NCBI RefSeq assembly: GCF_900095795.1
Contig: NZ_LT608328.1
Span: 1,977,001 to 2,041,000, forward strand
DNA length: 64,000 nt
Origin: Petrimonas mucosa
Lineage (GTDB): Bacteria > Bacteroidota > Bacteroidia > Bacteroidales > Dysgonomonadaceae
Direction of reading: 5' to 3'
Shown piece after piece: positions 35,148 through 48,963 of the stretch. How positions within the stretch are numbered: the first letter of the stretch is position 1; every line of letters begins with the position of its first letter. The notes under the pieces are model-generated. The model was given only the letters and a program-made list of their open reading frames with translations, searched no databases and was not told the DNA's origin. The position numbers and the translations under genes are program-made.

Positions 35148-36233
35148 TTAGATTTCTGCCTCCTTTAACCGCTCGGCATTTTCGCTGACGATGAGCCGGT
35201 CGATGAGATCCTGGATCTCGCCGTCCATAAAGGCTGCAAGGTTGTAAACGGTATAGTTGATGCGGTGGTCGGTAATTCTTCCCTGGGGGTAGTTATAGGT
35301 GCGGATCTTGGCCGAACGGTCGCCGGTGGATACCATGGTCTTTCGCCGTGAAGCGATATCGCCCTGCCGTTTGGTGAGCTCGATATCGTAGAGTCTGGCA
35401 CGCAACATCTGCATGGCCAGCTCCCGGTTAGCCAGTTGCGAACGTGCCTGCTGGCAGACCACCACGATGCCGGTGGGTTTGTGGGTAAGCTGAACCTTTG
35501 TCTCTACCTTGTTTACGTTCTGCCCTCCAGCGCCACTGGAACGTGCCGTATGGAAGTCGATATCGGCAGGGTTGAGCTCCACCTCGAACTCTTCCGCCTC
35601 GGGAAGTACGGCAACGGTAGCGGCCGATGTGTGTACGCGACCCTGTGTCTCGGTTGCCGGAACGCGCTGTACCCGGTGGACACCTGACTCATACTTCAAT
35701 GTGCCGTACACCTTTTCGCCGGTGACGGTAAAGATGATCTCCTTGAAACCTCCCGCCGTTCCTTCGGTATAGCTGGAGACTTCGGTCTTCCACCCCTTGC
35801 TTTCGCAATAACGGGTATACATCTTGTATAGATCTCCGGCAAAGATCGACGCTTCATCGCCACCTGTCCCGCCACGGATCTCCATGATCACATTCTTATC
35901 GTCCTCGGGGTCGGCCGGAATCAGCAACAGCTTAATCTGCTCTTCCAGTTCGGGCAGTTTCCGGGTATTGAGAGCGAGCTCCTCGTTGGCCAGCTGACGC
36001 AGGTCGCTGTCCGACTCGCTCTCCAGGATCTTTTTCGCCTCCTCGATGGAGTCTAATGCCAGTTTATATTCGTTCCGGGCAGCTACAATCGCTTCCAGCT
36101 CCCGGTATTCCTTGTTGAGCTTGACAAACCGTTTCATATCGCCGATAACGGTAGGATCGGTGATCAGGGTTCCAATCTCCTCGAAACGGGTAACCAGGTG
36201 ATTGAGTTTATCCAATAGTGAGTTGTCTGACAT
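35148..36233 (-). CDS. prfA: peptide chain release factor 1
   Basis: RF1 terminates translation at UAA and UAG. The 361 residues are the family length. The stop-codon-reading tripeptide Pro-Ala-Thr lies in [17 protein letters not shown], and the hydrolysis motif Gly-Gly-Gln in [14 protein letters not shown]. There is no in-frame stop, so no RF2-like autoregulatory frameshift. It is 35 bases after purM. Confidence 0.96.
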   Translation of the reverse strand: MSDNSLLDKLNHLVTRFEEIGTLITDPTVIGDMKRFVKLNKEYRELEAIVAARNEYKLALDSIEEAKKILESESDSDLRQLANEELALNTRKLPELEEQIKLLLIPADPEDDKNVIMEIRGGTGGDEASIFAGDLYKMYTRYCESKGWKTEVSSYTEGTAGGFKEIIFTVTGEKVYGTLKYESGVHRVQRVPATETQGRVHTSAATVAVLPEAEEFEVELNPADIDFHTARSSGAGGQNVNKVETKVQLTHKPTGIVVVCQQARSQLANRELAMQMLRARLYDIELTKRQGDIASRRKTMVSTGDRSAKIRTYNYPQGRITDHRINYTVYNLAAFMDGEIQDLIDRLIVSENAERLKEAEI

Positions 36234-36268
36234 AATTTGTCTCTGATGTCCTAGTAAAGGTTTTAATG

Positions 36269-37447
36269 TTAATAGGTGAATCTCCCAAATTCACTCTCGA
36301 TGATCAGTTCCCGCACGTCCGATTTTTCCACGCGGCCAACCACCTGTGCATCCACATTGAACGACTTGGAGATCTCAATTACCTTCGACGCATATTTCTC
36401 TGGCAGGTAGAGCTCCATCCGGTGCCCCATATTGAATACCTTGTACATCTCTTTCCAGTCGGTGTTTGACTGTTCGTGAATAAGCTCGAACAGGGGTGGG
36501 AGCGGGAAAAGGTTATCCTTGACAACACGCAGCCCGTCGTTCAGGAAATGCATGATCTTGGTTTGTGCCCCTCCGGAACAGTGTACCATTCCGTGGATTT
36601 TATCACGTAACTCTTTTAATATCAACGATATGATTGGAGCGTAAGTGCGGGTAGGGGAGAGAACCAGTTTTCCGGCATCCACTCCCAGATTGGCGATCCG
36701 ATCGGTAAGCCCGATATTTCCGGAGTAGATCAGCGATTCAGGAATGGCCGCATCGTAGCTTTCGGGATACTTCTCCGCCAGGTAACCGGCAAAAACATCG
36801 TGCCGGGCGGAGGTCAATCCGTTGCTCCCCATGCCACCGTTGTACTCGCGTTCGTAGGTGGCCTGGCCTGAGGAGGAGAGTCCCACGATCACATCTCCGG
36901 CTGCTATATTGGCATTGTCGATGACATCCGCACGTCTCATGCGACAGGTCACCGTGCTGTCTACAATGATCGTCCTTACCAGGTCGCCAACGTCGGCCGT
37001 TTCTCCGCCCGTAGGATAGATATGCACCCCAAGCGACGAGAGCTCCTCGCACAGCTCGTTGGTGCCGTTGATGATGGCCGAAACCACTTCGCCGGGTATC
37101 AGGTTCTTGTTGCGTCCGATGGTGGACGAGAGCAGTATATTGTCGGTCGCGCCAACGCACAGCAGATCGTCGATATTCATGATCAGCGCATCCTGTGCAA
37201 CTCCTTTCCAGACAGAGAGATCGCCGGTCTCGCGCCAGTAGACGTATGCCAGTGACGATTTGGTGCCCGCACCGTCGGCATGCATAATGTTGCAGTAGCC
37301 GGGATCGCCGCCCAGGATATCCGGGACAATTTTGCAGAATGCTTTCGGGAAGATTCCCTTGTCGATATTTTTTATGGCATTGTGCACGTCTTCTTTCGAT
37401 GCGGAAACGCCGCGAAGATTGTATCGTTGATCGTTTGTTGTATCCAT
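36269..37447 (-). CDS. purM: phosphoribosylformylglycinamidine cyclo-ligase (AIR synthetase)
   Basis: PurM closes the imidazole ring in purine synthesis using ATP. The 392-residue form is longer than the E. coli enzyme, as in other Bacteroidales. Signatures seen are [41 protein letters not shown] (kept as separate blocks), [14 protein letters not shown] and [17 protein letters not shown]. It is the first gene of the purM-prfA-pyrF operon with a consensus -7 box 38 bases upstream. Confidence 0.93.
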   Translation of the reverse strand: MDTTNDQRYNLRGVSASKEDVHNAIKNIDKGIFPKAFCKIVPDILGGDPGYCNIMHADGAGTKSSLAYVYWRETGDLSVWKGVAQDALIMNIDDLLCVGATDNILLSSTIGRNKNLIPGEVVSAIINGTNELCEELSSLGVHIYPTGGETADVGDLVRTIIVDSTVTCRMRRADVIDNANIAAGDVIVGLSSSGQATYEREYNGGMGSNGLTSARHDVFAGYLAEKYPESYDAAIPESLIYSGNIGLTDRIANLGVDAGKLVLSPTRTYAPIISLILKELRDKIHGMVHCSGGAQTKIMHFLNDGLRVVKDNLFPLPPLFELIHEQSNTDWKEMYKVFNMGHRMELYLPEKYASKVIEISKSFNVDAQVVGRVEKSDVRELIIESEFGRFTY

Positions 37448-37484
37448 ATCGGGTGCGAAGTAAGTCTCAATTCATCTTACGGTA

Positions 37485-37492
37485 CAAAAGTA
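37485..37492 (-). promoter_or_regulatory. promoter -7 box of the purM operon
   Basis: TACTTTTG on the minus strand matches TAnnTTTG perfectly. No clear TTTG is seen at -33. The leader to the purM ATG would be about 35 bases. I saw no purine riboswitch fold in it. Confidence 0.5.
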
Positions 37493-37599
37493 ATAAAAAA
37501 GTGCGAATTTTTGCTCCTTAAAAAACAGAGATAAAATTCCTATAATTACTATTATGTTTAATTGTCTATTCGGAAAAGTCTACTCTCTTCGGTTCGATG

Positions 37600-37636
37600 T
37601 GGAAAATAAAAGAGGTGCCGATTTTTCGACACCTCT
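37600..37636 (-). terminator. intrinsic terminator downstream of the TPR gene
   Basis: On the minus strand AGAGGTGTCGA and its near-complement TCGGCACCTCT (37611-37636) form an 11-base stem around a short AT loop. It is followed by TTTATTTT. It ends the gyrA/TPR transcription unit before the divergently placed purM promoter region. Confidence 0.8.
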
Positions 37637-37670
37637 CATAAATGTTGTTGTAGTGAAAGTTCTACACATA

Positions 37671-38951
37671 TTATAATCCGAGCTCTTTTTCCACCTCTTT
37701 CAATTGTACGGACTTGTCTACGCCCATCATGCTCAGGTTATAGTAAACGTTTCTCAGTTTCATCAAAGCTCCATCGATTTCAGTTTTATCGGCATTCCGG
37801 TCTTTCAGCAGCTGGGTGAATTTTTCGAGGTGCGGCAGAGCTGCCTGATAGAATTCGACTGTTTTCTTGTCGTTTTCCAACTGCATTTTACGGTCGGTAA
37901 TCGTTGCCGTTTTCTCTTTCAGGTTTTGTGCCTGGAGGATAAAGTTTACAGCCAGCGCTTCGAGAGCCCTTTCGCAATTGGCATCCTGAGCCAACGCCTT
38001 GTTGTATTCAGCTTCAGCTGCTGCAAATTCCCCCTTTTCAGCCAACAATGCACCCTTTACACTGTTCAGGTCGCATGCGTTGGTGGGATCGTTCTTGATG
38101 GCTTCATCCAGGTATTCCATTGCTTTCTGGTTGTTGCCTTGACGAATAAATACGTTTACCAGATTGGGAATGAAATACTTGCTTTTCGGGAATTTTTCAG
38201 CACCTTCGTAAAGGGTCTCAATATATTTGGCGGTATCGCCCTGCTGGATATATTCACTGGCAATAAGTTCGTAAATATCACTTTCCTGGTATGCGCTATT
38301 GGGGATAAAAGGCTCACTGGCCGCTCTTTTTAGCAATTTCAAAGCCCGGTCGTGATCTTTTGCCTGGATGGCGGTGATGATGGCGTAATACTTGATGGTC
38401 TGATAGGTGCTGTCGAGCTGGAAAGCATCTTTCTGACCGTCAAACATCGGTAGCGTGGGTATGTTCCAGTAAATTTCAAAGAAATCGGCAGCTTTGCTAT
38501 ATTGCTGTTTTTCGTTGAAGAATACCCCACCGTTGATGTAGAATGGATGATTTGCCTTTAAAATTCCAGAGATATCTTTACGAAATTTGTTTTTTACCCT
38601 GCCTTTGGCGTCGGGCAACTCACCCAGTGAATCGGCTTTTACATACGGTTCGTATGATTCCAACAGCCCGTTGAACATCACCTCCTGATTGGCAGGTTTT
38701 CCCAGCATCTCGTTGGTCCGTTCGTTGTCGAATGCCTTGTTTCCGATATCGCCGTATATTTTCCAGGTTTCCGGATCGTTGGCTGTCTCGGGGTTTGTGA
38801 TTGCTTGTTTGATTAATGTACGTGCCTCGTTCAGGTCGTTGCTTCCCAAAGATCTCTTGGCATCTCTCACAGCCGACTTTTGCGCAAACAAGGAACCTGC
38901 TGCAAAAATAGCCGCTGCGGTAAGGAAAAATAATTTTTTCATTTTATTCAT
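37671..38951 (-). CDS. exported tetratricopeptide-repeat protein
   Basis: The 426-residue protein has a signal peptide (ending SLFAQ; Met1 or Met4 could start). TPR motifs include VNVFIRQGNNQKAMEYLDEA and GALLAEKGEFAAAEAEYNKA at about 265-330. It is alpha-helical throughout with no enzyme motif. It lies 92 bases downstream of gyrA on the same strand, and a terminator follows it. The function is unknown; periplasmic protein-protein interaction is likely from the fold. Confidence 0.8.
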   Translation of the reverse strand: MNKMKKLFFLTAAAIFAAGSLFAQKSAVRDAKRSLGSNDLNEARTLIKQAITNPETANDPETWKIYGDIGNKAFDNERTNEMLGKPANQEVMFNGLLESYEPYVKADSLGELPDAKGRVKNKFRKDISGILKANHPFYINGGVFFNEKQQYSKAADFFEIYWNIPTLPMFDGQKDAFQLDSTYQTIKYYAIITAIQAKDHDRALKLLKRAASEPFIPNSAYQESDIYELIASEYIQQGDTAKYIETLYEGAEKFPKSKYFIPNLVNVFIRQGNNQKAMEYLDEAIKNDPTNACDLNSVKGALLAEKGEFAAAEAEYNKALAQDANCERALEALAVNFILQAQNLKEKTATITDRKMQLENDKKTVEFYQAALPHLEKFTQLLKDRNADKTEIDGALMKLRNVYYNLSMMGVDKSVQLKEVEKELGL

Positions 38952-39043
38952 CGTTTTAAGTTAAGTTTCTCTCTAAAATTGGGAATCTCTCTCTACTTTG
39001 GTTCTTTTGACTGTAAAATTACAAAAAGTTTAAACTTCCAATA

Positions 39044-41584
39044 CTATTCCTCATTCTCTTCGGTTAGATTTTCCTCATTTTCTTCGGCCAAAACGATCTC
39101 AACATCCTCTTCCTCCTCTTCAGAGTTTACTTTACATACCGAGGCAATCTCATCGTTCCGTTTTTCCAGGTTAATAAGCCGAACTCCCTGAGTAGCACGT
39201 CCCATGGTGCGAATATCGGAAATTTTCACACGTATTGTAATTCCTGATTTGTTAATAATCATTAAATCGTTGTCATCGGTAACACTTTTGATGGCGACTA
39301 GCTTACCTGTTTTTTCGGTAATGTTCAGGGTTTTAACCCCCTTACCGCCACGGTGGGTGATCCTGTAGACCGGTTCACCATCCTCGTCGTTAAGCATGGT
39401 TCGCTTGCCGTATCCCTGTTCCGATACTACCAGTATGGTATCTTTCGAATCGGGATCCATGCAGATCATACCGACAACATAATCCTCGCCATCATCGTCC
39501 AGCGTCATTCCCTTTACACCGGTAGCAGTACGCCCCATTGGCCGTACATCCGACTCGTGGAAACGAATGGCCCTGCCGTTCCGGTTGGCCAGGATGATAT
39601 CTTTCTTGCCGTCGGTCAACCTTACGGAGATTACCTGATCGTCTTCGTTCAATCCGATGGCGATCACTCCATTCTGACGCGGACGGGAATAGGCCTCGAG
39701 CAATGTTTTCTTCACGATTCCAGACCGGGTTCCGAATACCAGGTAGTGGGAGTTGATATACGCTTCATCCTCCAGGGTGAGAACCCGTACAAAAGCGGTG
39801 ATGCTGTCGTCCGAATCGATGTTGAGCAGGTTCTGGATAGCTCTTCCCTTCGATGTTTTGGTTCCTTCCGGAATTTCATATACCCTGAGCCAGTAGCATT
39901 TTCCCTTCTGTGTGAAGAAGAGCATATAGTTGTGATTGGTGGCGGGATAGATATATTCCACGAAATCCTCGTCTCTGGTCTGCGATCCTTTGGTTCCTAC
40001 CCCTCCCCTGTTCTGCGTACGGAATTCGGAGAGCGGAGTCCGTTTGATGTAACCTAGGTGAGAAATGGTAATGATCATCTCGTCGTCTGCGTAGAAATCT
40101 TCGGGATTCATCTCTTCCGATGCATAGATGATCTCGGAACGGCGTTCGTCACCATATTTGTCGCGGATCTCGATCAACTCCTCCTTGATGATCTGCATGC
40201 GCAGATCCTGATTGTTCAGGACATCGTTCAGGTGGGCGATCAGCCGTTGAATCTCTTCAAATTCGGCCCGGAGCTTATCCTGCTCAAGTCCCGTAAGTTG
40301 GCGCAACCGCATCTCGACGATGGCGCGTGCCTGGATTTCGGAGAGCGCAAAACGTTCAACCAGTCGCTGGATAGCCTCCTGTGGTGTGCCTGACGAGCGG
40401 ATGATGGAGATGACCTCGTCGATATTGTCGGAAGCTATGATCAGCCCCTGCAGTATGTGTGCCCTCTCTTCCGCTTTGCGGAGTTCATATTTTGTGCGCC
40501 GAACAATCACATCATGGCGATGTTCGACAAAGAGTTCGATCAGCTGTTTCAGGTTGAGCAGCTGCGGACGTCCCTTTACCAAAGCAATGTTGTTCACGTT
40601 GAACGACGACTGCATGGCGGTCAGCTTGTAGAGCTTGTTGAGTACTACATTGGCATTGGCGTCGCGTTTGACGTCGACGACAATCCGCATCCCCTGACGG
40701 TCCGATTCGTCGTTTATGTTGGAGATGCCTTCGATCTTCTTGTCGGCTACCAGGTCGGCGATGTGGCGGATCAACTCGGCCTTGTTGACCAGATAGGGAA
40801 TCTCTGAAATGATGATCTTGTCGTGCGTCTTTCCCGATTCAATTTCAGCCTTGCCGCGCATCACGATGCGTCCCCTACCCGTCTCGAAAGCATCTATCAC
40901 ACCCTTGTACCCGTAGATGTAACCACCGGTGGGGAAATCGGGCGCCTTGATGTAGTGCATCAGGCCAGCGGTATCGATATCGTTGTTATCGATATAGGCT
41001 ACAATACCGTTGATTACCTCCGTCAAGTTGTGCGGTGCCATATTGGTTGCCATACCCACTGCGATACCCGACGCACCGTTGATCAGCAGGTTGGGTATCC
41101 GTGTCGGCAACACGGTAGGCTCCTGTAATGTATCGTCGAAATTGAATTGAAAATCTACCGTCTCCTTGTCGATATCCCGCAGCATCTCTTCGCCAAGCTT
41201 GTTCATCCTGGCCTCGGTGTAACGCATGGCTGCGGGACTGTCGCCGTCAATGCTTCCCATGTTCCCCTGGCCATCAACCAGTGTGTAGCGCATGCTCCAA
41301 TCCTGGGCCAGGCGCACCATGGCATTGTAGACCGATGAATCGCCGTGAGGATGGTATTTACCGAGGACTTCACCCACGATTCTTGCCGATTTCTTATGCG
41401 GTTTGTCTGATGTATTCCCTAATTCGGACATCCCGAAAAGAATACGCCGATGAACAGGCTTAAATCCGTCTCGGACGTCAGGTAGTGCACGTGAAACGAT
41501 TACGGACATCGAATAGTCGATGTAGGCCGATTTCATTTCATCTTCAATACTGATCTTAATGACTCTGTCTTCTTGGTCAATCAT
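39044..41584 (-). CDS. gyrA: DNA gyrase subunit A
   Basis: The 846-residue type II topoisomerase subunit cleaves and rejoins DNA for negative supercoiling. The catalytic Tyr lies in [10 protein letters not shown] at about residue 122. The N-terminal winged-helix domain has [19 protein letters not shown], and numbering coincides with E. coli in this stretch: Ser83 is kept but residue 87 is Asn in place of the usual Asp. The C-terminal beta-pinwheel repeats run from about 520 to 815, with GyrA box [10 protein letters not shown]. The tail is very acidic. The start ATG has a promoter about 95 bases upstream. Confidence 0.96.
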   Translation of the reverse strand: MIDQEDRVIKISIEDEMKSAYIDYSMSVIVSRALPDVRDGFKPVHRRILFGMSELGNTSDKPHKKSARIVGEVLGKYHPHGDSSVYNAMVRLAQDWSMRYTLVDGQGNMGSIDGDSPAAMRYTEARMNKLGEEMLRDIDKETVDFQFNFDDTLQEPTVLPTRIPNLLINGASGIAVGMATNMAPHNLTEVINGIVAYIDNNDIDTAGLMHYIKAPDFPTGGYIYGYKGVIDAFETGRGRIVMRGKAEIESGKTHDKIIISEIPYLVNKAELIRHIADLVADKKIEGISNINDESDRQGMRIVVDVKRDANANVVLNKLYKLTAMQSSFNVNNIALVKGRPQLLNLKQLIELFVEHRHDVIVRRTKYELRKAEERAHILQGLIIASDNIDEVISIIRSSGTPQEAIQRLVERFALSEIQARAIVEMRLRQLTGLEQDKLRAEFEEIQRLIAHLNDVLNNQDLRMQIIKEELIEIRDKYGDERRSEIIYASEEMNPEDFYADDEMIITISHLGYIKRTPLSEFRTQNRGGVGTKGSQTRDEDFVEYIYPATNHNYMLFFTQKGKCYWLRVYEIPEGTKTSKGRAIQNLLNIDSDDSITAFVRVLTLEDEAYINSHYLVFGTRSGIVKKTLLEAYSRPRQNGVIAIGLNEDDQVISVRLTDGKKDIILANRNGRAIRFHESDVRPMGRTATGVKGMTLDDDGEDYVVGMICMDPDSKDTILVVSEQGYGKRTMLNDEDGEPVYRITHRGGKGVKTLNITEKTGKLVAIKSVTDDNDLMIINKSGITIRVKISDIRTMGRATQGVRLINLEKRNDEIASVCKVNSEEEEEDVEIVLAEENEENLTEENEE

Positions 41585-41677
41585 ACTAAAATGTGAATTT
41601 TTTCTTAAGAAAACACTTATTAATCAATTGATAACCAATAAAATAAGTGTATGCTTATATCCAATTTAAATAACGTA

Positions 41678-41708
41678 CTAAGATAGGAAATTTTCACCAT
41701 TTAACAAA
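41678..41708 (-). promoter_or_regulatory. promoter of gyrA
   Basis: On the minus strand TTTG (41705-41708) and TATCTTAG (41678-41685, one mismatch to TAnnTTTG) are 19 bases apart. The leader would be about 90 bases, including an AT-rich inverted repeat (ACTTATT/AATAAGT). Confidence 0.6.
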
Positions 41709-41784
41709 GGAAATCGCTCCAAAAAACGGTTTCGCCACATTCTAATTAATGTTTTTTATTGTTTGCCGCCAAAGTACTTCTGGA

Positions 41785-41823
41785 GCAAAAAAGAACCCGA
41801 AGAAGGGTCAACTTGCTTCGGGT
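41785..41823 (-). terminator. intrinsic terminator of secA
   Basis: On the minus strand ACCCGAAG and CTTCGGGT (41796-41803 and 41816-41823) pair around a 12-base loop and are followed by TCTTTTTT. It lies 31 bases after the secA stop codon. Confidence 0.85.
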
Positions 41824-41853
41824 CCGTCTCATTTTTATCTTACTGGAGTGGCA

Positions 41854-45150
<3,297 letters not shown>

Positions 45151-45253
45151 ATTATATTTTTTGTTGCGGGTTTCGGAAACTGTGGCCGGTCTCCCGTAAC
45201 CATCTCTCCGATCCCCTTGATTTGAATTGTTGAATTAACTGTTGACTATCTCG

Positions 45254-46837
45254 TTAGAAGAGTTCTTTCAATATATTGGCTTTTGCTGCGTTGGGCGCCC
45301 TGATCCGCAACCGGTGCGAAACGCTGGGAGCTATCTCCGTGGCTTCAATCACACGGTCGATCCGTTGCGGCTTGATATTGTTTCCGAAAAAGATTACCGG
45401 CGCATGGACGGCATTATCCCTTACCCGGACATTGGTGTTGGGATTCTCCTCCTGCACCACCCTCCAGCCGGGTTGCAACTCCAGGTAGAGGTCGCCCGAA
45501 ATCCCCTTGAAAAAGCCGTTCCGGTAATGTTGTACCCGTTGGTTGTAAGCTCCATGCAACATCTGATGAGAGGTGATCACATCCTGTACACCGGACGAAT
45601 GGACCAGGAACTCGGCAGCTTTCTGCTGAAATTCCACGAAATTGATCTTCCGGTCCTCGATCAGTTTCCGGTTGAAAAAGAGCTGCTGGTTGTAATATTT
45701 GCTCACCCACTGTTCCCGGCCGTAAATGGCCATAAGATACATGTTGAGCAGGGCGATGCTTCTGTCGGGATAGAAATCGCCACCCGAGGTCACCATGTCG
45801 GCAGGAATTACCTCCTGTTCATTGAAATATCCGGTAGATGCCACGAAGATCAACGCATTATCCAATCCTACTGCCGTGTCGATCGCATCCAGCAACTTTC
45901 CGATCTCCTGATCGAGCCGGTAGTAGGTATCCTGCACTTCAACCGAATAGTTCTTGTCGAGCGAATTTTCAAAATTCCCGGCGTAGAAGGTCAACGCCAG
46001 AAAGTCTGGATTCTGCCGTTTCCCGAGTGAGTTGGCGATCAGTACCTTTTCCGCGATTTCACGCACCTCGGTGTTGACGAAAGGCGACTGTTTCAGGAGC
46101 CGCACATGATTTTTCCTGTCTGCGCCGAAATAGTGCTGGAAATTATAGAGGTTCTTCGTATAGGGAAAAGCGTTGTAGTTGGAGACATCGATGGCCGGTC
46201 GCCACGTAATGGAGCCGATCTTCTTGCTCAAGGCTTCCGGCGTCCGGTTATGTTGCTCCACAATGGGTTGACGGGTTTTATAGAAAGTGGTGGATGCCCA
46301 GTTGCCGGTCATGTCTTCCACCCAGTATGCACCGCTGGCGGCATGTCCTCCCGAGGCCAGCGCCTGCGAGGCATGAGGCGCAAATGCAAAAACATCCGAC
46401 TGTCCGCCGGAGGCAATCTTCAACTCGTCGGCAATGGTGGATACCTTTACAGGCAACGGGGAATAACGTTCGGTTGTAAAGGTTCCGGCATAATTTTCAT
46501 CCGCGAAGGTGGGAACCTCCCGGTTTTCTTTCAACAGGAACCGCATCTCCCCGGTAATGCCATGATAGGAAGGATTGGCACCGGTGAAAATGGTGGTGAT
46601 GGTCGAAGCCCTGTCGAGATAGGGAAAATCAAACTCCAGATCGGTATATACCAGCCCCTCGTTCATCAGCCTCTTAAACCCTTTTTCCCCGAAAGTGTGT
46701 TGAAACATCTCCAGGTAATCGCCGCGTAACTGGTCGATTGTGATTGCCACAACCAGCTTTGGTATGTTATGTGTCTCCTGGGCACAAAGTGCAGTTACTG
46801 AAAAAAGAGCTACAAGAGAGGAAAATATTCTATTCAT
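45254..46837 (-). CDS. secreted alkaline-phosphatase-superfamily protein with degenerate active site
   Basis: The 527-residue exported protein (signal peptide 1-19) has the fold signature of PafA-type phosphatases: KLVVAITIDQLRGDYL near the N-terminus, IFTGANPSYHGITG, and NAVHAPVIFFG near the C-terminus. Compared with PafA the first metal Asp (Asp35) and last metal His are kept. By spacing, the nucleophile Thr is replaced by Arg76. The Asp-xxx-His block is absent (YAGNFENSL region), and the Asp-His pair of the TADHG motif reads VASTGYF. It is probably catalytically inactive or has a changed chemistry. It lies 103 bases upstream of secA and 43 bases after the DUF4105 gene. Confidence 0.75.
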   Translation of the reverse strand: MNRIFSSLVALFSVTALCAQETHNIPKLVVAITIDQLRGDYLEMFQHTFGEKGFKRLMNEGLVYTDLEFDFPYLDRASTITTIFTGANPSYHGITGEMRFLLKENREVPTFADENYAGTFTTERYSPLPVKVSTIADELKIASGGQSDVFAFAPHASQALASGGHAASGAYWVEDMTGNWASTTFYKTRQPIVEQHNRTPEALSKKIGSITWRPAIDVSNYNAFPYTKNLYNFQHYFGADRKNHVRLLKQSPFVNTEVREIAEKVLIANSLGKRQNPDFLALTFYAGNFENSLDKNYSVEVQDTYYRLDQEIGKLLDAIDTAVGLDNALIFVASTGYFNEQEVIPADMVTSGGDFYPDRSIALLNMYLMAIYGREQWVSKYYNQQLFFNRKLIEDRKINFVEFQQKAAEFLVHSSGVQDVITSHQMLHGAYNQRVQHYRNGFFKGISGDLYLELQPGWRVVQEENPNTNVRVRDNAVHAPVIFFGNNIKPQRIDRVIEATEIAPSVSHRLRIRAPNAAKANILKELF

Positions 46838-46880
46838 TTATGTCAATATCATTCATTTTATTCCATGGCCCTGCTTCGCT

Positions 46881-48128
46881 TCACTCGCCCCAACCTGCCT
46901 TCATATATTTGGATGAAACGTAGCGCTTGTTGGTTTTTCTTCCTTTCACCTGCATGAACAGATTCATTCCCGATCTGAGCCAAAGGCACATGGAGAAGGG
47001 AATGCTTGCCAACGGTAACTGTTGAGGCAGTAACCACCAGAGAAGCAGAAAGAGGGTTAGGACTGCAAAGTTAATAAAATGATAGATATTTACCACGTTT
47101 TTCATCGCTTTTACCCAAAATAAAACGGCCGCGACAAGCGAGAAAATATTTAGCCAGGCAAAATTCCAGTTGGGATTGGTGGCCGGATGTTCCGAAAAGA
47201 AGATCAGAAAGAAGATAATCAATCCACCCAGACCATACACGCCGAAAAGGATGGTGTCGAACACCCGGTGTATCCGGCTTTTATTCCATTTAACATACTG
47301 GATAGCTGATATGATGATGGTGATCAGCAGAAGCGCGAATGCTGCTATTAATGGAGAACATAGAGCCTGTTCGCGATCACTCCTTGCCTGGTTTGTGCCG
47401 GTCAGCAGCGTTGTGGTACTCTTGACGAGCGGATAGCTGACCGAGTCGCTCTTTACTACCGTGGCCCCTTCAAACGACTCTTTAAGGTAGGAGGGGATAA
47501 ACATCCTGGCCCGGACGTCGATCGGCCGGTCGGCTTCGGCCCCTATCACCAGATCGACGCCAAACTTGTTCCATGGATATGGAGAGAGGCATTCGTGCAG
47601 GAGATCGCGGTAGGTCTGTTCCTTCTGCATGGGAGGATAGAGTATCGTGCCGCCGGCATGCTGTTCCACCATATCCCTGGGGCGGGTGGCACAGTTGTCG
47701 TAAAAATAGTTGTAGCGATACCCCCTGTTTTCCGGCAGGTGATTGATGTATAACGCCTCCCAGAGCCGTTGTTTCTCAGCCTGTGAGAGGTTGAGCTCCT
47801 GCTCATGGACAGAGACCCGCTTAAAAATATACTCTTCGATAAATGTTTCAAATGGAGTCGCTCCCAGGATATAGTCGGTCTCACCCCGCATGAAACGGTA
47901 GACGAAGTTGGGCTGTGAAGGGTCGAAGTAGCCGTAATTGAAAACTACGTCAATACCGGTAGAGTCGTCCTGTACACGGAGGGCGGTGTGACCGTAGAAA
48001 GCATATACAGCTCCCGACCATGGCCCGCAGGTCAACAAGCTTATCCGGGCACTGTCGCTCAATATGCCCTGGGCATGTGCAGAAAACGACATCGTGACAA
48101 GGATGAGGGCGAAAAGGGATTTCTTCAT
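46881..48128 (-). CDS. DUF4105 family membrane protein
   Basis: This 415-residue protein has a signal peptide (ending AHAQ). Its soluble N-terminal DUF4105 domain (about 25-245) has a Cys-rich block GYRYNYFYDNCATRPRDMVE and YGHTALRV, residues reminiscent of a papain-like Cys/His pair. The C-terminal half has four or five transmembrane helices from about residue 262 to 400. The family is common in Bacteroidota and its function is not established. It has its own consensus promoter and may be co-transcribed with the phosphatase-like gene. Confidence 0.8.
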   Translation of the reverse strand: MKKSLFALILVTMSFSAHAQGILSDSARISLLTCGPWSGAVYAFYGHTALRVQDDSTGIDVVFNYGYFDPSQPNFVYRFMRGETDYILGATPFETFIEEYIFKRVSVHEQELNLSQAEKQRLWEALYINHLPENRGYRYNYFYDNCATRPRDMVEQHAGGTILYPPMQKEQTYRDLLHECLSPYPWNKFGVDLVIGAEADRPIDVRARMFIPSYLKESFEGATVVKSDSVSYPLVKSTTTLLTGTNQARSDREQALCSPLIAAFALLLITIIISAIQYVKWNKSRIHRVFDTILFGVYGLGGLIIFFLIFFSEHPATNPNWNFAWLNIFSLVAAVLFWVKAMKNVVNIYHFINFAVLTLFLLLWWLLPQQLPLASIPFSMCLWLRSGMNLFMQVKGRKTNKRYVSSKYMKAGWGE

Positions 48129-48154
48129 TATCGACTGATCTTATGTTATAGTTG

Positions 48155-48184
48155 CAAATTTACATATAAAAGTTTATTTTCAAG
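48155..48184 (-). promoter_or_regulatory. promoter of the DUF4105 gene
   Basis: On the minus strand TAAATTTG (48155-48162) matches the -7 consensus perfectly. CTTG (48181-48184) lies 18 bases upstream as a near -33 box. The leader would be about 20 bases. It faces away from the nitroreductase promoter at 48241. Confidence 0.6.
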
Positions 48185-48217
48185 CCTGCCGGATAATTTG
48201 AATAGCTTGATCTACCG

Positions 48218-48248
48218 GTTGTGGTTATCCATTATTTGGTTATTTTTG
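48218..48248 (+). promoter_or_regulatory. promoter of the nitroreductase gene
   Basis: TATTTTTG (48241-48248) is a perfect -7 box. GTTG at about 48218-48221 is a near -33 box with 19 bases between. The leader to the ATG at 48275 is about 20 bases. Confidence 0.6.
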
Positions 48249-48274
48249 CATACGGTAAATCTAAAATTGACGTC

Positions 48275-48877
48275 ATGAACAAATTGATTCTCTCACTTTC
48301 GATCTTATTGCTGACAGCTCCATTGGTTGCACAGGAGATCAGGCTTCCCGCTCCCGACAAGAAGGGAGGAAAACCGCTGATGCTGGCACTGAGCGAACGC
48401 AAATCTACCCGTTCTTTTCAGGAAAAGGAGCTGCCTGCCCAGGTTCTCTCCAATCTGCTTTGGGCAGCCAACGGATTCAACCGCGAGGATAAACGGACTG
48501 CCCCCACTGCCGTAAACAAACAGGAACTTGAACTTTACGTGGTGATGAAAAAGGGGATCTATTTCTACAATGCGCGGGAACATAAGCTGACATTGGTAAA
48601 GGAAGGCGATTACAGGGAGATTTCGGGCACGCAGCCATACGTTGCCGACGCGCCGGTCAATCTCCTCTTCGTTTCCGATCTGGCAAAGGCGGCGTCAACG
48701 AATTACGCCTATACCGATTGCGGTTTTGTGGCACAAAACATCTATCTCTATTGCGCTTCGGAAGGGTTGGCAACCGTTGTGCGCGGTTCATTCGACAAGA
48801 AGAGAGTTGAGGAGCTGCTACAGCTGCCGGCATCTCATGAGGTGTTGCTGGCGCAGACGGTAGGTTATCCTAAATAG
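48275..48877 (+). CDS. exported nitroreductase-family (SagB-type) flavoprotein
   Basis: The 200-residue protein starts with ATG at 48275, just after its promoter, and has a signal peptide (ending PLVAQ). The FMN-binding nitroreductase signatures are ALSERKSTRSFQEKEL and LSNLLWAANGFNR, then AYTDCGFVAQNIYLYCASEG and the C-terminal VLLAQTVGYPK. It is shorter than classical NfsB enzymes and resembles the SagB/thiopeptide-oxidase-like branch. It is periplasmic if the signal is cleaved. The substrate is unknown. It is transcribed alone, ending at a shared bidirectional terminator. Confidence 0.85.
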   Translation: MNKLILSLSILLLTAPLVAQEIRLPAPDKKGGKPLMLALSERKSTRSFQEKELPAQVLSNLLWAANGFNREDKRTAPTAVNKQELELYVVMKKGIYFYNAREHKLTLVKEGDYREISGTQPYVADAPVNLLFVSDLAKAASTNYAYTDCGFVAQNIYLYCASEGLATVVRGSFDKKRVEELLQLPASHEVLLAQTVGYPK

Positions 48878-48904
48878 CCTATAGTGGTGGTGTTACCGGT
48901 ACAA

Positions 48905-48940
48905 AAAACGCGGTGATTTTCGAAAGAGAATCACCGCGTT
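48905..48940. terminator. bidirectional terminator between nitroreductase and rpmE
   Basis: The perfect 13-base arms AAACGCGGTGATT and AATCACCGCGTTT flank a 10-base loop. T-rich on one side and A-rich on the other, it can serve both convergent genes. Confidence 0.85.
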
Positions 48941-48963
48941 TCCATTATATCCCGGCCAAGGGA

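Noticed and set aside
37448-37670. tRNA or riboswitch in the purM leader region
   Set aside because: Apart from the terminator hairpin and a promoter box I found no cloverleaf, TTCGA arm or purine-riboswitch-like conserved loops.
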